DNA of 64,000 nucleotides from Candidatus Aenigmatarchaeota archaeon. Its GTDB lineage: Archaea > Aenigmatarchaeota > Aenigmatarchaeia > Aenigmatarchaeales > JACQIB01. The stretch covers positions 1 through 64,000 of the forward strand of contig JACQIB010000002.1 in NCBI GenBank assembly GCA_016198755.1. The letters run 5' to 3'. Shown here one piece after another: positions 8,196 through 17,657 of the stretch (within the stretch, counting starts at the first letter, position 1; each line of letters begins with the position of its first letter). The notes under the pieces are model-generated. The model had not been told where the DNA came from, did no database searches, and saw nothing but the letters and a program-made list of their open reading frames with translations. The position numbers were made by a program, and so were the translations under genes.

Positions 8196-9920
8196 TTAAA
8201 AGCCTGTGTTTTTCGCGGAATTGCGCAGGTTTGCAGCGATTCCACGTTTAAACTCTCTAACCTCTGAGCTTGTTAACAAAGCCTCACCAACAGCTACTAT
8301 TCTCTTTCCATATTTAATGGAAATCTGTTCTCCTGCAAAGATTTTGTCTTTTGGTATAGCAAACTTGGAAATCAAATCCTTTCCGGCAGCAATTAACTCT
8401 GCAACTTCCTTATCCTTTACTGCATAGCTCTTTATTTTACCTTTTAACAGCTCTGCACCAGCAATTGTTGGTATAAAGAAGCCGTCTGAAGGGCGCATTG
8501 TACCTAACAGTTCTTTCCCTCTCCAAATCCTTCTTATCCTTCCAGTATTCCTCGAAACCTCTATTTCAGCTTTCTTAAATCGCTTATCAGAACCAGAACC
8601 AAACTGATAATTTAATGTTGCTGAAAGCACTTCATTTGGTTTTGTTTTTACTCTGGGCTCAGAAAACCCAGGTATAAGAGACTGGCCAAATGGATAAACT
8701 GTTTTAAGCCCTACTGGGATTTTTCCGAATGGAGGTTTAATGAAGGATTTTCCGCAAACTCTATGTAGCCAGTCCTGCGCTCTTAGTACCTCAGGTCTCC
8801 AGTCAGACTCTTCCCCAAGCCATTGAAAAGCTGATTTTTTGGAGACTGGCTCAAAATTTAACAGCCACTTTCCATGAGTTTTCAAAACAAACCTTAACGC
8901 TTCCAATAAAGCTGGATGAGCTCTGCAGCGCTGTTGAACCAGTTCCCAGAGCCATTTTCCACGTATTGCTTCCCTGACAGTTTTTATCTCAGCGAGTGTT
9001 ATATTCAAATTGTGTATAGTCAGCATATTTTCCAGCTCTTGTTTTTCAAGAGATTTTAGCTCTAAAGCTGTTATTCCTGAACAAACTTTGCAGGAACATG
9101 GCAATTCAGATAGTTCTGAGACCGGTAAAGTACCTGAAACTGTCAAAAAAGCTGAACGGCGCGCAGCTAAACTGTACATTGCTGAATCAAAAAGATCACA
9201 GCCAATTGCTGCTAAAAGAGAGAAAAGCATTGGATGACCAGCACCAAATGCATGAACAGGCTTTCCAACAGGAAGGTTTTGCTTGCAAGTTATTATAATG
9301 TCAGCTAGTTCTGCAAACCTATACTGTTCCATTAACGGAACTATTCCCCCTATAGCAAACAGGTCTGGCTGTTCTTTTACAGTAAGCTTACAGGAGAGCC
9401 TTCTCAAATCAGTAAATTTACCTCCCTGTATAGGGCCCACAAGAAACCTTTCTCCAACAAGACTTCTTGCTTTTCCAAGCCTTTCAGCTGTTTCCAGAAC
9501 CTTTTTCCTTGCTTCTGATTTTGTATCTGTTAAAAGCACAAACCTGTCAAGTGGTGTAATAATTTCTGAACCAAGCTCCATTTGGGTTTTTATAGAAAGC
9601 TCCTGTGTCCATTCAGAACTTTCTGTGCTATGTGAAAACTGCTGAAAAGTACCAGAATCCGTGTAAATCAATCCTGGCCACTTAAAGTAGTTGTGTAAAC
9701 CTCCGGAAGTTTTTATGTCTGAAATGGTCTGTGAATTCCTGTTTATTATGTAGGCATTTGTTATTAGCAGGTTTGGCTTTGCTCCTATAACATCATCTAT
9801 TTTCAGGGTTTTAATATTGGGATTTACAACAACAGCTATCTCTGGGGTTTTGATTTTCTTTTTTCCAACTGTGAGCGAGCATAGCCTGCCTGCTGCATCC
9901 CTGTCTAAAAGTTCTAGCAT
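8196..9920 (-). CDS. tgtA: archaeal tRNA-guanine(15) transglycosylase (archaeosine TGT) with C-terminal PUA-like domain
   Basis: 'PNLLITNAYIINRNS', 'GLIYTDSGTFQQFSHS', 'VGPIQGGKFTDLRRLS', 'PVHAFGAGHPMLFSLLAAIGCDLFDSAMYSLAARR', Zn motif 'CSCKVC'; C-terminal PUA-like region. Confidence 0.93.
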   Translation of the reverse strand: MLELLDRDAAGRLCSLTVGKKKIKTPEIAVVVNPNIKTLKIDDVIGAKPNLLITNAYIINRNSQTISDIKTSGGLHNYFKWPGLIYTDSGTFQQFSHSTESSEWTQELSIKTQMELGSEIITPLDRFVLLTDTKSEARKKVLETAERLGKARSLVGERFLVGPIQGGKFTDLRRLSCKLTVKEQPDLFAIGGIVPLMEQYRFAELADIIITCKQNLPVGKPVHAFGAGHPMLFSLLAAIGCDLFDSAMYSLAARRSAFLTVSGTLPVSELSELPCSCKVCSGITALELKSLEKQELENMLTIHNLNITLAEIKTVREAIRGKWLWELVQQRCRAHPALLEALRFVLKTHGKWLLNFEPVSKKSAFQWLGEESDWRPEVLRAQDWLHRVCGKSFIKPPFGKIPVGLKTVYPFGQSLIPGFSEPRVKTKPNEVLSATLNYQFGSGSDKRFKKAEIEVSRNTGRIRRIWRGKELLGTMRPSDGFFIPTIAGAELLKGKIKSYAVKDKEVAELIAAGKDLISKFAIPKDKIFAGEQISIKYGKRIVAVGEALLTSSEVREFKRGIAANLRNSAKNTGF

Positions 9921-9969
9921 CCCTAATCTTTACACTAGTTATTTAAAGAATGCGCTGTTAAGGGGGGAG

Positions 9970-11244
9970 ATGGAGGAACTTGTTATTGTACTTCCAAGCG
10001 GGAAGTGTGAATGGGGAGGCTGTGTATTTTGCGGCTGGGGTAGGATGAAAGCCAAACAAAAAACCATAAGGGAGCTTAAAGAGTTTTTTGATAGCAAATT
10101 AAAGGGTTTAAAAGCGGGGGAACTGGAGAGGTTAAAAGTTTTCTGCTCTGGCTGTTTTTTAGATCCTAAGCAGGTTGTGCCTGCTTTCCGCAGTTATCTT
10201 GTAAGAAAGTGCGAACAGCTGTGTATAAAGAGCCTTATCGTAGAGAGTTTTCCTAAGTTTATAACAGATGAGAACCTGGAAAACATGAGAAGCAATAAAG
10301 TAAAGATTTTAGCTGGTATCGGGCTGGAAGTTGCTGATGATGCAGCGCTGAAAAGAATAAATAAGGGGTTTACTTTAGAGGAGTTTGAAAAGGCTTCAGA
10401 AGTCTGCAAACGAAATGGCTGGGGTATAAGGGCGTATTTGCTCGTTAACTGTCCTGGAGCTGAGAATCTCCTGAAAAAGAGTGTGGAATACGCGAAAAAG
10501 TGGTCGGAAGAGGTTATATTGATTAACTGCCTGCCGCATTATGCTGCTCCAATAATGCAGTTTTATGTGACTGGAAAGTGGAAACCATTTAATGAAAAGG
10601 AGTTTATAGAAGCCACGAAAGAATTTGATGTAGAAAAGGATTTTCAAAATTTTTCATTCCGCCCTATGTTTCCGGATTTTATGAGAGAAAAGATACGCGG
10701 AGCCGGAGAAAAACAACTTTTGCATCCGCATTTCAGAATTTGGCAGGAATTTTTCAGGGATTTCTATAAACCTAAAAAAGATAAGGATATTTTGCTTTTT
10801 GTACCATGCTCTTTCAGGAAACCTTACACTGCTTCACATTTACATAAAGCAATTGATCCGGTTTTAACTGAAAATATACAGAGAGTTGTTGTAAGTACGC
10901 CCGGTGTGGTTCCGATAGAATACTGTAATGATTACCCGTTTAACAGTTATGATTGGCCTGAATGGGAAGAAACAAAGGAAATAAAGCAAAAGTATATTGA
11001 CGTTACTGAAAAGAGAGTTGAAGATTTCCTTCGGGCCCATGCTGCACATTATAAAAAAATACTTTGTTACTTAAAGCCTGACACTGAAAGTTTCAAAGCT
11101 GTTATGCTGGCAGCTGAAAAGCTGGGAATTAAGGTTGAAAGCTGCATTAGGGAAGAAGTTTATGAGAGTTTTAAGGATGAAAAGAACCCTCTTGCACACC
11201 CTTTGGCTGTGAAAGAACTTGAAAGGGTTGTTAAGAAGCTTTAG
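9970..11244 (+). CDS. radical SAM (RaSEA-like) protein fused to an ArcS-type C-terminal domain; probable archaeosine synthase
   Basis: In-frame ATG at 9970 (the 9817 start would overlap tgtA). N-terminus 'CEWGGCVFCGWGRMK' Fe-S motif; C-terminus 'PCSFRKPYTASHLHKAI' matching PCxxxKPYxxSxxH of ArcS. Divergent from tgtA. Confidence 0.8.
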   Translation: MEELVIVLPSGKCEWGGCVFCGWGRMKAKQKTIRELKEFFDSKLKGLKAGELERLKVFCSGCFLDPKQVVPAFRSYLVRKCEQLCIKSLIVESFPKFITDENLENMRSNKVKILAGIGLEVADDAALKRINKGFTLEEFEKASEVCKRNGWGIRAYLLVNCPGAENLLKKSVEYAKKWSEEVILINCLPHYAAPIMQFYVTGKWKPFNEKEFIEATKEFDVEKDFQNFSFRPMFPDFMREKIRGAGEKQLLHPHFRIWQEFFRDFYKPKKDKDILLFVPCSFRKPYTASHLHKAIDPVLTENIQRVVVSTPGVVPIEYCNDYPFNSYDWPEWEETKEIKQKYIDVTEKRVEDFLRAHAAHYKKILCYLKPDTESFKAVMLAAEKLGIKVESCIREEVYESFKDEKNPLAHPLAVKELERVVKKL

Positions 11245-12592
11245 CAACAACATCCATGTTATCGAATTTTATATAGGGAAGAACAGCTGCTTCTGTAAGA
11301 CCTGTTGGAAACGGACTTGAAATAAATGTTTCCTTTGAGATTCCTGTTATCTTTTTTATAGCTTCGTATACAGAACCCACAACATTTCCCCATCTTACTG
11401 GTTCTGCAAGCTCGCCGTTCTTTATAGCAAAAGCATTGCGAATTTCCAGAGAAAATACTCCATTAGCAGAAGAACCGCGTGGCCATGCAACCTTTTCCAA
11501 GAGCAGTCCTTTCTTTGTTTCTGCTATTATTTTCTCCAGTGGAAGCTTGCCTGCTTGTACAACAATATTTGTATTTGTAACTGTGGGATTGAAAATAAAG
11601 TATTCGTCATAAGAAATTCCGCCGCGGCGGCCATTGCCTGTTGTTTTTTTGCCTGCTTTTGCACCGTATTTGCTGTCGAAAATAAAGTTTTTTAGTATTC
11701 CATTTTGTATAAGTGGGGTTTTTTGTGATGCTGTGCCTTCCTGATCTATACCGGTTGTTGCAACCCCAGCAGGATATGTTCCGTCATCGTATAGTGTAAA
11801 CTCCTTGGAAGCAACCTGCTTTCCTAGCTTGTCAAAATATGGTGTAGCTTTCATAAGAACAGTATTTCCTGACAGAGCTTCGCCCAGAGTTGTTGCAAAG
11901 AGTTCTGCCATTACCTTAGGGGAAATAATGACAGGATACTTTCCAACATCCACGGTTTTTGGATTTAGAGAACTTTGTATAAAGTTAATGGATTCGTTGG
12001 CTATTTTCTCTGGAGAGAATTGGGACAGCATTCTGAAACGTTCCATTGGTTCATATTCTATTATTCTTCCTTCATGTTTTTTAACAAGATTGGAATAGAA
12101 AAGTACGAATGTTCCATTCTCTGTCTTTTCAAGCCCTGTGCTGTTAGATACAGTATAAGAGAATGAAGTAAATTTCAGCCTGCCAAATGCTATATCAACT
12201 CCTTTCTCCTTCAACGCAGAAGTAAACCTCTTTGCTATTTCCAGCGCTTCTGGTTCTGAGATTTCAGCTATTTTGGGGTCAAAGGTATTTTTTACAGGTG
12301 TAGAACCTTTTTTGGAGGGAAAGGAAAATCCTTTTGGAATATCATCTCCAAATTTTGAGACTTTGGAAGCTGTCTCTATTACAGAATTTATTCCGTTATC
12401 TGAAAAATCATTCCCATAGGAAAAACCAAACTTTCCGTCTTTTACAACCCTTACAGCAAATCCTGATGTCTCCCCCCGCAGAATATTTGTTACTTTGTCT
12501 TTTTCTATGAAAAGATTAAGGTTTTTTGTGGTTGAAAGGAAGGTTTCCGCTGAGTCTGTTTTTCCTATTGCCAGTTTCAGAATTTTGTCCAC
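11231..12592 (-). CDS. TldD/PmbA family protein (PmbA-like)
   Basis: 'GKYPVIISPKVMAELFATTLGEALSGNTVLMKATPYFDKLGKQV...DDGTYPAGVATTGIDQEG', 'NGVFSLEIRNAFAIKNGELAEPVR'. Confidence 0.9.
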   Translation of the reverse strand: MDKILKLAIGKTDSAETFLSTTKNLNLFIEKDKVTNILRGETSGFAVRVVKDGKFGFSYGNDFSDNGINSVIETASKVSKFGDDIPKGFSFPSKKGSTPVKNTFDPKIAEISEPEALEIAKRFTSALKEKGVDIAFGRLKFTSFSYTVSNSTGLEKTENGTFVLFYSNLVKKHEGRIIEYEPMERFRMLSQFSPEKIANESINFIQSSLNPKTVDVGKYPVIISPKVMAELFATTLGEALSGNTVLMKATPYFDKLGKQVASKEFTLYDDGTYPAGVATTGIDQEGTASQKTPLIQNGILKNFIFDSKYGAKAGKKTTGNGRRGGISYDEYFIFNPTVTNTNIVVQAGKLPLEKIIAETKKGLLLEKVAWPRGSSANGVFSLEIRNAFAIKNGELAEPVRWGNVVGSVYEAIKKITGISKETFISSPFPTGLTEAAVLPYIKFDNMDVVAKAS

Positions 12593-13963
12593 TTAATCTC
12601 CCCCAACCAAAATCTTATCTATTCTCAAATGCGGACCCCCTGTTCCTGAAGGCACCCAATCCTCATGTCCCTTTCCGCATGCACCGGGGCTTGTTTCAAA
12701 ATCATTTGAAACTCCGGAAACAAGCTTTAGTATTTCAAGAACCTGAGAACCTGAAAGTACAATCTCGCCGCGTATTGGCTTTGTCAGTTCCCCATTCTCT
12801 ATCCAATAACCCATTGCACCGGAGACATAGAAACCTCCGCCTGCAGGATCTTCCATACCGCAGACATTTTTTATTATATACACTCCTTTTTTAATTCCCT
12901 CAAAAAGCTCTTCTGTTTTCATTTTACCTGGCTCAAAGAAAATGTTTGACATGCGCACGAAAACTTTCTTTCCAAACCCCTGCATTCTTCCATTTCCTGT
13001 TGATTCTGTTCCAAAGCGCAGAGCTGTTTCAACACTGTGCAAATGGCTTGAAAGTACTCCATCTTTAACCAAACCTGTTCTCTTTGCTAATGTTCCGTCA
13101 TGATCAAAAAAGTAAAAGCCTGAACTGGGAATTGTTGGTGTATCTGTTATGCTCACGAGAGGAGAAGCTATCTTTTCCCCTAATCTTCCGGCTAAAAATG
13201 AACGGCCATTTATTACAAAATCAGCTTCTGATGGGTGACCTATGCTCTCATGTGCTAACACACCGGCAAATGTTCCATCCAAAACAACTGGATAGTTTCC
13301 TTTTGGTGAAGCGCCTGCAGAGAGCTGTTCTATAGTCTTTTCCACGATATTGTCTGAAAATTCACCTATAGCATTCTTTGTTACTTCATATCCAACAGCT
13401 CCTCCTAGGCTGTCGTAAAAATCAACCATATTGTTCCCTTTTTTAGCAATTGTAAAAAGAAGTATTCTTGCCCGTTTCAGTGATTGTTCCATGTAACTGC
13501 CATTGGAATCAGCATAAACATGTTTTGTTGTGCCGTCTGAATAGCCTGCACGTATAGAAAGTATTTTCTTGTTTTTTGCTGCCGAAAACAGTTCGTTTAC
13601 AAAACCAACCTTTTCCTCAACTGAAACAGAATCCGGATCTGTTTTAATTGGGGTTGTAAATGTTTTTTTCAGTGATGGACGCTCAGGAAAAGATAGATTT
13701 CCTTTCTGGGAATTTGCTGCTTTCAGTGCGTTTGAAAGAGCTGTTAGAAGGTCTTTTTTCTCGAATGAATTTGTAAAACCGTATCCTATGCTTCCGTTTG
13801 CAAAAACCCTGAGAGAAACTCCTGAAAGAGAGTTCTGTTCAACTGTTTTGTCTATATTTGTTTTTGAAACAGATGTAGATTTGTTATTGAATATATTGGC
13901 ATCTGCGAATGTGGCTCCCTTATCCAAAGACAGTTGTAAGACTTTGAAAAGCAGGTCTTCCAT
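12593..13963 (-). CDS. tldD: TldD family metalloprotease
   Basis: HExxxH motif 'GVLAHESIGHPSEADF'; 'ENGELTKPIRGEIVLSGSQVLEIL'. Confidence 0.93.
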   Translation of the reverse strand: MEDLLFKVLQLSLDKGATFADANIFNNKSTSVSKTNIDKTVEQNSLSGVSLRVFANGSIGYGFTNSFEKKDLLTALSNALKAANSQKGNLSFPERPSLKKTFTTPIKTDPDSVSVEEKVGFVNELFSAAKNKKILSIRAGYSDGTTKHVYADSNGSYMEQSLKRARILLFTIAKKGNNMVDFYDSLGGAVGYEVTKNAIGEFSDNIVEKTIEQLSAGASPKGNYPVVLDGTFAGVLAHESIGHPSEADFVINGRSFLAGRLGEKIASPLVSITDTPTIPSSGFYFFDHDGTLAKRTGLVKDGVLSSHLHSVETALRFGTESTGNGRMQGFGKKVFVRMSNIFFEPGKMKTEELFEGIKKGVYIIKNVCGMEDPAGGGFYVSGAMGYWIENGELTKPIRGEIVLSGSQVLEILKLVSGVSNDFETSPGACGKGHEDWVPSGTGGPHLRIDKILVGGD

Positions 13964-13994
13964 CCTCTTAGGCTGGATCCTGAACTTAAAAAGC

Positions 13995-15200
13995 CTATTC
14001 CTGCAGGTCTTTTGTAAGCAAAACGCTCATAGACTCAGGAACTGACAATCTTGGCGCTGAACGCATGCCTATTATCCATTTTACCCCATGCTGGCTTGAA
14101 AAGCTCAGCAGTTTTTGATCAATTTCGCCGTCAAAAATCAGGGTTTCTGGCTTTATGTCTCTCATAGCATTGAACATTTCGCGCACAGGAACTTTTCCAA
14201 GCACGTTTCCTTCGGAATCCAATAGACATGCAGCACGTGTACCTGTTATTTCATTTACTATTTCCCTGAAAAATGCTGCTTTGTCTGGCTCTATAGATAC
14301 CTTTGGAAGCTGTGCTGGTTCTTGCCTTTCTATGTGTTCCGGGCGTTCAGTGTGCTCAACGCGCCTTTCACGTTTTTCAGCTGAAATTTCTTTTGCCTGA
14401 TTAAGCGGAACGCGTTCGCGCAGGGCTTTGAAAATCTCTTTCTTTGTTAATTCCTCTACTTCCTTTTCCTCAGGAGCGCGTGCTACAAAATCAACTTCTG
14501 CAACAGCTGTCAACTCCCTTAGTATAAGATCCCCACCCCTGTCTCCATCGAGGAATGCTGTTATTTCTTTTTCTTTTGCTAAATCAGCTACTTGTGGAGG
14601 TACAGATGTTCCCTCTATTGCAACCACGTTCTTTATTCCGCATCTTAATAGGTTGACAACATCTGCCCTGCCCTCTACAATGACAACATTGTCTGACTGG
14701 TTTACTGCTGGACCAGCCGGCAGACCTCTCCACTGAACAACTTCAGCAGACCGTATTGATTCCTTTATTTGATCTGTCATCTCTTGGGTTTCCATTGTGT
14801 CCTGGAACATTTTACCTAAGAGCTCTTTTGCACGCTCAATAACATATTTCCTCTTGGAAGCCCTTACATCTTCTATATTTTCTACTATAATTTTGGCGTT
14901 GCATGGACCAACTCTTTCTATGGTTTCTATGCAGGCTGCTATCAGGGCTGTTTCAGAACTATCAAGAGATGAAGGAATCGATATCTCACCTGATGCTTTG
15001 CCTGTTTTCATAACAAGCTCTACATCAATTCTTCCTATCCTCCCTGTTTTCTGAAGCTCCCTTAAATCCATATCCTGCCCTAACAACCCTTCAGTCTGTC
15101 CAAATAGAGCTCCAATAACGTCTGGTTTTTCTACTGTTCCCTCTGAATTGAATTTTGCTATTATTGTGTATTTTGAAGTTGACTGAGCTAGTTTTCCCAT
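13995..15200 (-). CDS. dnaG: archaeal DnaG-like primase
   Basis: TOPRIM 'VIVEGRADVVNLLRCGIKNVVAIEGTSVPPQVADLAKEKEITAFLDGDRGGDLILREL'; 'DVIGALFGQTEGLLGQDMDLRELQKTGRIGRIDV'. Confidence 0.95.
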   Translation of the reverse strand: MGKLAQSTSKYTIIAKFNSEGTVEKPDVIGALFGQTEGLLGQDMDLRELQKTGRIGRIDVELVMKTGKASGEISIPSSLDSSETALIAACIETIERVGPCNAKIIVENIEDVRASKRKYVIERAKELLGKMFQDTMETQEMTDQIKESIRSAEVVQWRGLPAGPAVNQSDNVVIVEGRADVVNLLRCGIKNVVAIEGTSVPPQVADLAKEKEITAFLDGDRGGDLILRELTAVAEVDFVARAPEEKEVEELTKKEIFKALRERVPLNQAKEISAEKRERRVEHTERPEHIERQEPAQLPKVSIEPDKAAFFREIVNEITGTRAACLLDSEGNVLGKVPVREMFNAMRDIKPETLIFDGEIDQKLLSFSSQHGVKWIIGMRSAPRLSVPESMSVLLTKDLQE

Positions 15201-15234
15201 TATTATAACCTCCTTTTTGTATATTTTTATTTTA

Positions 15235-15415
15235 TAGAAAAAGACTTACTACAGCTGGTATTCCTGAACTAAAGTGCTGTTAAATCAGCACATTTTCCAT
15301 TGCATACCCGTGTGAAACTTAATGAGCATGATGCTGTTTTCCCGAACTCCGGAACATACAGCTAGCAAGTCCTTTTCCTTTCCTATAGTTGCAAAGCAAC
15401 CTTTTTAAAGCTTCT
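15235..15415 (-). ncRNA. candidate structured RNA or long leader between the CBS-domain gene and dnaG
   Basis: 226 nt non-coding gap; hairpins GTGCTG-ttaaat-CAGCAC (15274-15291) and GTTGC-aaa-GCAAC; A/T box ('gctttaaaaagg') at its 5' side and oligo-T on the minus strand at its 3' side. Confidence 0.3.
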
Positions 15416-15426
15416 GTCTCTGTGAA

Positions 15427-15978
15427 TCAAACACCAGAAGCTTCTTCCACACAAGTAGTACATACCCACTGATCGTTCACGTTCTTTAGCTCTTCTGAGA
15501 AATTGTTGCAAAGTTCGCACTCGCCTTGGGTTGGATTTTCTGAGAGATTTGAAGAATCATCCTTCATTAGCAGGCGCTCGCGCAGGATTTCTATAAGTGT
15601 TGGTGCAACTTTTAAAACTTCCCTGTCAGAAATAAGACCTACCAGCTTACCCATGGAAACCACTGGCAAACGCTCAAATCCATGCTTAACCATTGTGCGG
15701 GCTGCTGTTGACAGGTCTTCATCTGGGCTGCACATAACAACAGGAAAACTCATTATGTCCTTTAGTTTTATGGAAGATGGAAGTTTGTTTAGTGCTGTTA
15801 TTTTATTTACGATATCCTCTCTTGTTACAATTCCAACCGGTTTTTTGCTTTCCATAATAACAAGCATACCAACATCTTCTTCCTTCATTATTTTAGATCC
15901 CTGTTCAGCAGAATCAGACTGGTTTGCGGTTGCAACGCGGGAAATCATTGCATCCTTGACTTTGATGCCGGTTACCAT
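15427..15978 (-). CDS. CBS-pair domain protein with C-terminal zinc ribbon
   Basis: two CBS motifs ('VGMLVIMESKKPVGIVTREDIV', 'LPVVSMGKLVGLISDREVL'); C-terminal 'CELCNNF...WVCTTC'. Confidence 0.9.
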   Translation of the reverse strand: MVTGIKVKDAMISRVATANQSDSAEQGSKIMKEEDVGMLVIMESKKPVGIVTREDIVNKITALNKLPSSIKLKDIMSFPVVMCSPDEDLSTAARTMVKHGFERLPVVSMGKLVGLISDREVLKVAPTLIEILRERLLMKDDSSNLSENPTQGECELCNNFSEELKNVNDQWVCTTCVEEASGV

Positions 15979-16020
15979 GTTTAAGTATTGGTGTGTAGAG
16001 TATAAATTGATTGCTGGAGA

Positions 16021-16734
16021 ATGAGACTTATGGGAGAAAATGTGGGATTTTTAAGAAAACTGTACAGGAAACTGCTTTATAGTGATTTGGACAAGGTTTA
16101 TAAGAGTTTTTTCTCTGCTGAGCAGAAACCTAAAAATAGAATGAAATTTTTAGATGTTGGTGCTGGTTTTGGGTTTGAAGTTATTAAACGCGGAAGAGAA
16201 GGATATTTTTCCGTTGGACTTGAATTTTTGCAGGAAAGAGCAGTAAAAACGTTGGGGGAATTCAGAAAAAGAAATGCAAATGGATTTGTTATTGTTGGGG
16301 ATGCACAGGATCTGCCTTTTAGGGAAGGGGTGTTTGATTTGATAAACTGCAACCATGTTATAGAACATGTTCCTGAAGATAGCAGAACTTTAGGTGAATT
16401 GAGCAGGGTTTTAAACAAAAAGGGGAAGCTTTTGTTAGCTGTTCCAAACGTAAAAAACCTTTATACTGCTTTTAGGAGCTTTTTGGGATTGAAAAACAGG
16501 TTCACAGATTCTACACACCTCAGAGAATATGAAGAAAATGAGTTAAGAAGGCTTATAGAGACAGCTGGGTTCAAGATTGAGGATTTGAAAAGAGTTGGTT
16601 TTAATCCTCCTATAGGGCTTAAGGTTGAGCTTTTGCTTGCACACTATATGCCAATAGATAAGGCGTTAAACAGCTTTGTTAGAATTTTCCCTAAAAGAGC
16701 TGCTGAATTCAGGGTTAAAGCCGGACATCGTTAA
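16021..16734 (+). CDS. class I SAM-dependent methyltransferase
   Basis: 'MKFLDVGAGFGFEVIKRGREGYFSVGLEF', 'FDLINCNHVIEHVPEDSRTLGELSRVLNKKGKLLLAVPN'. Confidence 0.88.
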   Translation: MRLMGENVGFLRKLYRKLLYSDLDKVYKSFFSAEQKPKNRMKFLDVGAGFGFEVIKRGREGYFSVGLEFLQERAVKTLGEFRKRNANGFVIVGDAQDLPFREGVFDLINCNHVIEHVPEDSRTLGELSRVLNKKGKLLLAVPNVKNLYTAFRSFLGLKNRFTDSTHLREYEENELRRLIETAGFKIEDLKRVGFNPPIGLKVELLLAHYMPIDKALNSFVRIFPKRAAEFRVKAGHR

Positions 16735-16755
16735 ATATATAAATGCAGTACGACA

Positions 16756-17493
16756 ATGTGGTGGATGATTGAGGTTGAGACTTTAGCTAAGGAAAGTGTT
16801 GGTAAAAGGATAGCAGGAGAGATTGTTCTAAGTCCGGATGCTGGTAAAACCATACAAAAATGGAGAAATATGTTTAAAATACCTCAAAGAATGTTAGCTG
16901 AAGAGATGAAGGTAATGCCTTCTGTTATTAGTGATTATGAAAACAGTAGGAGAAAAAGCCCTGGGATAAAGGTAATAAAGAGGATTGTGGATGCACTTAT
17001 CTCTATAGATGAGAAGAATGGGGGAAAGATTATAAAGGAGTTTTCAGAATTCCCTGCTAGGGCTGTGTTATCAGAAGCTGTAATAGATTTGAAGGAATTT
17101 TCATCTACAATGACAGTAAAGGAGTTTTGCAAGTCTATTGGAGCAAATGTTGTTGCAAGATCTGATTTAGCTGAAGGGAAAATACATGGTTATACGGTTA
17201 TTAACAGTATGAAGGCTATTATTGAGCTTCCTCCAACAGAACTTGTTAAATTGTATGGATTAACCAGTGAAAGAGCTCTGATCTTTACTGGAGCACATAG
17301 AGGAAGGAGTAGTATGGTGGCTTTGAAGGTTACAAACTTAAGGCCTGGAGTTGTTGTTTTACATGGTGTTAGTGGAGATGGGGTTGATGAACTTGCAAAA
17401 AGAATTGCAGAAATTGAAGGAATTCCATTGGCTTCTATAAAAGGTGGGGATTTAGACGAACTCATAAAGTCATTAAAATCTATATCTGCTTAG
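16756..17493 (+). CDS. XRE-type HTH transcriptional regulator with conserved archaeal C-terminal domain
   Basis: HTH 'IQKWRNMFKIPQRMLAEEMKVMPSVISDYENSRRKSPGIKVIKRIVDAL'; C-terminal 'GLTSERALIFTGAHRGRSSMVALKVTNLRPGVVVLHG'. Confidence 0.88.
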   Translation: MWWMIEVETLAKESVGKRIAGEIVLSPDAGKTIQKWRNMFKIPQRMLAEEMKVMPSVISDYENSRRKSPGIKVIKRIVDALISIDEKNGGKIIKEFSEFPARAVLSEAVIDLKEFSSTMTVKEFCKSIGANVVARSDLAEGKIHGYTVINSMKAIIELPPTELVKLYGLTSERALIFTGAHRGRSSMVALKVTNLRPGVVVLHGVSGDGVDELAKRIAEIEGIPLASIKGGDLDELIKSLKSISA

Positions 17494-17541
17494 ACTCCCC
17501 CCTTTAATTCTACTGGAAATGAGGTCTTTTATTATATTTAG

Positions 17542-17556
17542 TATAACACTGTTATA
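17542..17556. promoter_or_regulatory. TATAACA-N-TGTTATA dyad, copy 2
   Basis: perfect 7+1+7 inverted repeat in the presumptive oriC. Confidence 0.8.
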
Positions 17557-17638
17557 TGAAGTAAAGGTTCTCTGCTGCAGAAATATAAAGATTTAAAAAC
17601 AATATCCATAAGAAACCATGGCGGGGGCAAAAACAATC

Positions 17639-17657
17639 AATATAACACTGTTATATT
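17639..17657. promoter_or_regulatory. AATATAACA-N-TGTTATATT dyad, copy 3
   Basis: perfect 9+1+9 inverted repeat in the presumptive oriC. Confidence 0.8.

Noticed and set aside
9817-9969. N-terminal extension of the archaeosine synthase ORF
   Set aside because: Would be antisense to the tgtA 5' coding region; in-frame ATG at 9970 fits the conserved start of the domain.
15235-15415. Assignment of the gap RNA as RNase P RNA or SRP RNA
   Set aside because: Could not find the universal RNase P P4 signatures or the SRP domain IV motif; left as unclassified candidate.
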